Shown in pieces: positions 59,246-64,000 of a stretch of 64,000 nucleotides of DNA. The translations under genes were made by a program, and so were the position numbers. The stretch is from Pomphorhynchus laevis. Lineage: Eukaryota; Acanthocephala; Palaeacanthocephala; Echinorhynchida; Pomphorhynchidae. Each line of letters starts with the position of its first letter. The first letter of the stretch is position 1. Below the pieces are notes generated by a model. That model searched no databases, had not been told where the DNA came from, and saw only the letters and a program-made list of their open reading frames with translations. The stretch covers positions 62,001-126,000 of the forward strand of contig WNNJ02001668.1 of assembly GCA_012934845.2 (NCBI GenBank). Reading direction: 5' to 3'.

Positions 59246-61745
59246 AGGGTAAGATAGAGGAGCAGATATTTTAAGCAAGTGAGTGGGAATTGGGTCAGAA
59301 GGAGAGGTTTTATTAGGTAATGAGAGCAGAACCGAAGAAACTTCATCAGACGAAACGGGAAGAAGGTGGAATAGTTCTGGGAGGAAAGTATTTAAAGAGA
59401 AGAGTGGGTACAAGGGGGCTATGGGTAGTAGGGAAAGTAAATTAGATAGCTTAGTTTGTAGATAAGAAGAAAATTCATCAGGATTTATATTACAAGGGGT
59501 AGATGATCGTGAAAGAATTGAGTTTAAGATTTTCCAATGAGATTTAGAGTTGGAAGATGACTCGAGTTGATTTCGCCAAAAGAGAGTACGTTTAGTACGT
59601 ATAAGAATGAGATGTGAACGGCGTAGAGAAAAGTAGGAATCACGGAGATTTGGAGGGAGTGAGTTTGGAGAACGTTTAAGAAAGCGTTTATACATACGAA
59701 AAGAGTGACGATGTCGACGCTTAGAAAGACTACAGTCATAATCGAACCAGGGAGCATGACGCAAGCGCTGGGAACATCGAAGTCGACTATGCAGAAGGTT
59801 ATTGAGGATCGACGTAAGTTCAGAATCAAACAGAATGCAGAGATCATCGGGAGAGAGATAGGTTAAGAGGAAGTGAAATGAGTGAAGAATTGAGTAAGGC
59901 TGTGCAGAGAATAGGGATATCGAGAAGCTCTAGGGTCGACTTGGTGTGGATAATGGTAAAGGCGGAGAAGGAGGATGGGGACGAGTAAGAGTAAGAGTTA
60001 CAAGGAAATGATCGGACAAACCAGGATCAGTAATTGACAAGGAGGTATGGTCATTGAAGCAGTTAAGAACAGCAATAATGTCGAAAGCACCGCCGAGAAT
60101 ATGAGTTGGGCTTGTTGAAAGTAATTTATAATTAAAATCAGAAAACAGATTAGTTAAAGTGATAGAGTCAGAGTCAGCCGGGCGATCAAGACGAATCTTA
60201 AAGTCACTGAGAACAAAAGAAGAAGTATAAGGTAGTGAACAGTGATACATTAGATCTGCAAGGTCGTTAAAGAAGTTATGTGATGGGGCAACTGAACCTG
60301 GACGGTATACAATCACAAGTTCCAGAGAGAAAGGAGTTGATACTCTGCATATGAGTAATTCGAATGAGGTGTAAAGGATGTTAACGTTAATTTTACGTAA
60401 AGACATTGGGTGACGAGCAATGGCAACAATACCGCCATGGTTAGAAGCAGTAGATGTATGAGATGTAATTTGACGAGCTGATTCAACTAGAGAACAACCA
60501 GAGTGACATAGACGACGAATTGCAAGATCGTCGGAGTCAGAGTGCCAGGATTCGGTAATGCAGAAAATATCGATAGATAATTGATCGAAGATATCAGCTA
60601 TATGAAGAATGGAGCGAGTGTTAAATAGACTAAGACGAAAAGTATGCTTAGGAGCGAGATCGACTAGCGAAGAAGACAAGGGGGAGAGATAGGACGCCAT
60701 CGAATTTTTGGCCTTGTGTGTACAACGTGAAAATTTCCGTTGATTTTACGTATAGATAAGGATGACTCGCCGTTTGTTTCACGTCGATGTTTCTCAATGC
60801 GAGCTATATTGTGCTGGGCAATATCAGAAGGGAAGCGGTCAGGAAAGATACGGCAAGTAGATGAAAAGGTAAGAAGTTTAAAACGTTGGGAGAGTACCGA
60901 AGAGGCATGTGAACTATGTCGGAAAACGATTTTTAAGAGTGGATGACTGAGATGATTGGATTTAGTGGATTTGTTTAAACGAATAAAGGATACAGGAGCG
61001 ATATTATTGAAGACGAATGGGTTATCATCAGGAAGAATGGTTGCTAGGATAGACCTGAAAGCAGATACATCATCGAGGCGAGATTGTGGAGAAGCAGATT
61101 CGAAAAGCTTTAAGTTTGATATGATTATACAGCGATCGCGCGAAGGAAAACGATTTCGTGGAAGTGGTGGACGGACAGAGCTGGTAGGAGTCGAGGCAGA
61201 TGAGCAGATAGAAGTGGAAATGACAGGGGTGCTTGATAGAGAATTAATATTGGTTGGAGCAAGTGTGACAAAAGCGGGTTGTTGAATCGGTCGATCAGAG
61301 ATGTGACTGGAGATAATTTTAAATGAAGGATGTAAATTATTTGAAAGTGTTACGTGGAAGGTAGAGTAAGGAGCATTAAGATAGGTTTGGGCATGAGTGA
61401 CAGGAATGGAGTGTTGAATCAGTTGATCGGAAATGTTACTGGAAATGATTTTGATGGAAGGATGTAAATTATTGAGAAGTAAAAAGGGGGAGGTCGAGTA
61501 AGGAGTACTTTAAGAGACTAAAGAAGTTTGAGATTTATTTAGATTGGGGGAGGAATAGGAAAGAGGAGGTACGAGATGAAAAGCTTTACCGTTAGCATTG
61601 TTAGAATGAGAAAGATTAATGGAAGTTTGGTACGTAGTTGAACGATGAGTGTGAGAGAGTAGGTTCAATAATGGGATTATAAGATGCGAAGTCAGGAGTT
61701 GATGCGATGGAAACATCTAAAACAGCATTGGTCTGAGGGGTCGTG
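59240..61745 (-). mobile_element. CR1/L2-like LINE 5' part: ORF1, endonuclease and start of RT
   Basis: On the minus strand, about 61700-60710 encodes an ORF1-like protein (PDDNPFVFNNIAP, RFKLLTFSSTCRIFPDRFP, RIEKHRRETNGESSLS). The endonuclease follows at 60700-59930: LFNTRSIL, DIFCITESWH, GGIVAIAR, LVIVYRPGS, VLSDFKIRLD, SPTHILGGAFDIIA, LSDHFLV. These are the APE-type motifs, although the usual GDFN reads SDFK. A pre-RT linker at 59764-59240 ends in SSVLLSLPNKTSPSDPIP (the L..LPxKxSxDxIP block). The rest of the RT is missing. ORF1 contains an internal duplication. It may be the 5' half of the family whose 3' ends lie at 34.5, 35.7 and 51.7 kb. Confidence 0.8.
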
Positions 61746-62449
61746 TGTGATACAGGTGGGTAGATGAGCAGGATAACTGTAGTAGTCTTAATGTAGATAA
61801 ATCTATATATTTACACATTAGACAGATAAATAATGTATCGCCTTACAAAATAAACTACTGTCCTATTTGACAAGTTCCTCAGTACTCTGATCTAGGCGTA
61901 GTGGTGGACATTGGTGTTGGGACTACTTCATATGTTCAAATTATCGCAAGTAAATTTATATTCATTTTCAGTCTCGGATAGAAATCGCCATTAAGTGATA
62001 CAGTGACCAATTAAGATGACACAATCTTCAAATTAAACGACACCGAATGCCAAAGAATAAATGGACAACTATAGTACACTATGTTAGCAAGTCATGAAAC
62101 AGCTTTCCAGACAACGATTTCAAGTGCAGCAATCGACGAATTTAGACTGAAGATTAAATTTTTGACTTAATTTCACTTAATTTATGATGATATGGCTTCA
62201 TGATCATAAGTATTCTTCAGCTGTTGTACAAAATAATTATACTTGCAATAATTCTCTAAAAGGCGATTTTTTAAATACGTATGCGTTGATTTTGGTATAT
62301 TTTCAATGTAAGATTGAGTAGTTATATATTATCCATTCTTACTACGGAGTTATTGAATATTTACAAAATTAACGGAAGTCAATATTTCCGTTAATAATTT
62401 TAATAAACTCTGATGATTTTAATTCAACAAGTTAACACAATTATCCAGT
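61746..62449. other. AT-rich DNA, nothing recognised
   Basis: No open frame of note. The LINE 5' end probably lies near its left edge. Confidence 0.4.
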
Positions 62450-63540
62450 AAGCATTATCTTTAATAACCCTAATATTGTTGAAAAAAGGTATATATCTAG
62501 ATATGAACATTTAATTAACATTAACTAAAACTACTTTTAATTTATATCGTAAAGATGACATATTTAAATTTACAAGAAACATATTTTTGCATGAGCATTC
62601 ATGCATACCATATAATATAAAATATAATACATTAAATAATGAAATTTTAAGAATTGCAACAATATGTAATGATATTGGCTTTCTTCAATATCATTTTAAT
62701 AATTTAATAGATACATATTTTAAACTAGGTTACTTTAAAATAAAACAAAACAGAAAATCGTAAAATATAAATCAGCACAAGAATATTAAAAATAAATTTA
62801 AAATCATGGGAGAAAATTTTTTATGGATGGATACTAAATAATATACTTTGTATTAAAATATAATACTAGATAATCAAATTTTATAAATGGAAATACGCCA
62901 TTATCATGTATTCGATTTGGATGTTGTGTAAGATCGAGGAATATGTGCCGAAACCATATAAAATCAGTTCATCCCAAAGACCTCTAATACGTATTCTGAT
63001 ATATCGTCTGTTATTAGACAATTCATAAAAATTGACTTTTATTTTAAAATTAAATTATTAATTTTAACTTTATATCTTCTTCCTTTTCTTTAGCCTTTAT
63101 CCCGCTTCGAGGTGGGGTCAACTATGTAGGATTTAGTCTTCCATTTTGCCTTATTCGGAGCTGGTTCGGGAAGTCAGGAAATCTTGAGGGTTGATTGAGA
63201 AGTCCTTCAAGGAGTCTGAGAAGTCTTGAGAAGTCCTGCCGCGTCGATTTCGGTGTACGCTCTAGCTCCATCACGAAAATTTAAGGATTTTACCATTGAT
63301 AACGACTTTTGTTAGTAGCCTCCTGATTGTTTTGTCATTTGGGCCTGTCACTGGGAGTTGTCCACGTTTAGATCACACCGCAGCTGATATGATGCAGGGA
63401 ATTTCCAGGGATACTGCGAGGAGCAACAGACACGTTCCCTTAATTTTAACTTTATATAAATTATTTAAAATCTTATATAACAGTTATTTATTATTAATTA
63501 TTTAATTGTATTATTTAATTATTTAAATTTTATTTGGCAT
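62450..63540 (+). mobile_element. Penelope-like element: C-terminal region and 3' tail, split by an RTE insertion
   Basis: It encodes YLDMNI, LYRKDDIFKFTRNIFLHEHS, NNEILRIATICNDIGFLQ and LWMDTK as at 25.1 and 33.5 kb. The tail follows with GTGCCGAAACCATATAAAA, ATTCTGATATATCGTCTG and ATTCATAAAAATTGAC. The tail is interrupted at 63076-63439 and resumes as AAATTATTTAAAATCTTATA. Broken and 5'-truncated. Confidence 0.75.
63076..63439 (-). mobile_element. 5'-truncated RTE-type LINE with 18-bp target-site duplication
   Basis: The 364-bp insert is flanked by exact copies of TTAATTTTAACTTTATAT (63058-63075 and 63440-63457). Read on the minus strand it is GC-richer and ends CTCGAAGCGGGATAAAGG, CTAAAGAAAAGGAAGAAG, the GGATAAAGGC-AAAGAAGAAG type of tail typical of RTE elements. 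The short upstream part has no intact frame. The exact duplication shows the insertion is younger than the Penelope-like copy it splits. Confidence 0.75.
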
Positions 63541-64000
63541 TATTTTTAATTTATAAATATTATAAAATACAAATACTCAGATTTGATTTAGCGATTCATA
63601 ATTTACGCCGTAACGCTCTAAAACAGCAGTTTTCTAAACTATCTCAGTAGTATCTACTCGTTACAAAAAAAATGAAAATATTGGCGCAACTTGTTTTTCG
63701 TCACTTAAGCCAAAACGTTACCTCAATTATCAATAAATTCCTAATCCCAAATTGTGGAAACTGGACGGTGATTTAATAATTTACTCACTAATGTTCTGTT
63801 ACCATATATGATCACTGCTCGACAAATAAGATCCAATGTTTACAATAATTTGAATCTTTTAAAACTGTATTTGAATTATGAGTACAATAATTCAAACTCT
63901 AGATTCGAATATAATAGGAAAGCATGCATAATTTCATCAGCTTAAGTGACGATATTCGACTTACCTTTATTTGTTTTATTATTAATAAAATATGAGCGAG
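63541..64000. other. AT-rich DNA at the window end
   Basis: Nothing recognised. Confidence 0.4.

Noticed and set aside
60740-61285. Plus-strand frames of 68 and 109 codons
   Set aside because: They are opposite-strand shadows of the LINE ORF1 coding on the minus strand.

Overview
The window is nuclear DNA of an AT-rich invertebrate animal. Its genes are spliced, with GT-AG introns from about 45 bp to over 3 kb. The protein-coding genes are metazoan types, and most of the rest is decayed retroelements (Penelope-like elements, CR1/L2- and RTE-type LINEs, one Ty3/gypsy fossil) plus tandem repeats. I cannot name the species; an arthropod or arthropod-like genome fits. No tRNA, rRNA or CRISPR array was recognised.

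Host genes, left to right: (1) a LENG8/THP3-type SAC3/GANP-domain gene on + (about 158-8324, at least eleven exons, 5' end unresolved); (2) a complete three-exon calpain-15/SOL-type cysteine protease on + (17483-24240, 630 residues, one RanBP2 zinc finger, intact Cys-His-Asn triad); (3) an unrecognised 263-codon reading frame on - (26240-27031); (4) a PDCD7/U11-59K-like minor-spliceosome protein on - (28928-29707); (5) a small unknown secreted protein on - (43221-43526); (6) a complete three-exon GADD45GIP1/mL64 mitochondrial ribosomal protein gene on - (47530-52669). They are unrelated housekeeping genes, with no sign of a shared pathway.

Between them: retroelement RT C-terminal relics at 640-1165 and 27800-28740; a decayed LINE at 13600-14790; many Penelope-like pieces (6.8, 10.9-11.2, 25.0-25.6, 30.0-30.9, 31.5, 33.4-34.2, 42.1-42.7, 45.1-45.8, 49.4-49.6, 62.5-63.5 kb); a CR1/L2-like LINE family at 34.5-36.5, 51.7-52.3 and 59.2-61.7 kb; other LINE ends at 50.6, 57.0 and 58.4 kb; and a Ty3/gypsy fossil at about 37-40.1 kb.

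The most unusual region is a 380-bp tandem array at 53.55-55.95 kb. Every unit holds all three strands of a hammerhead-ribozyme core with junction-exact stems, but their cyclic order is not the canonical one. The same non-canonical order appears in the 3' tail of a Penelope-like element at 25.39-25.46 kb. Other notable items are an inverted copy of the 5' end of the PDCD7-like gene, large palindromes, and an RTE LINE with an exact 18-bp target duplication inserted into a Penelope-like relic.
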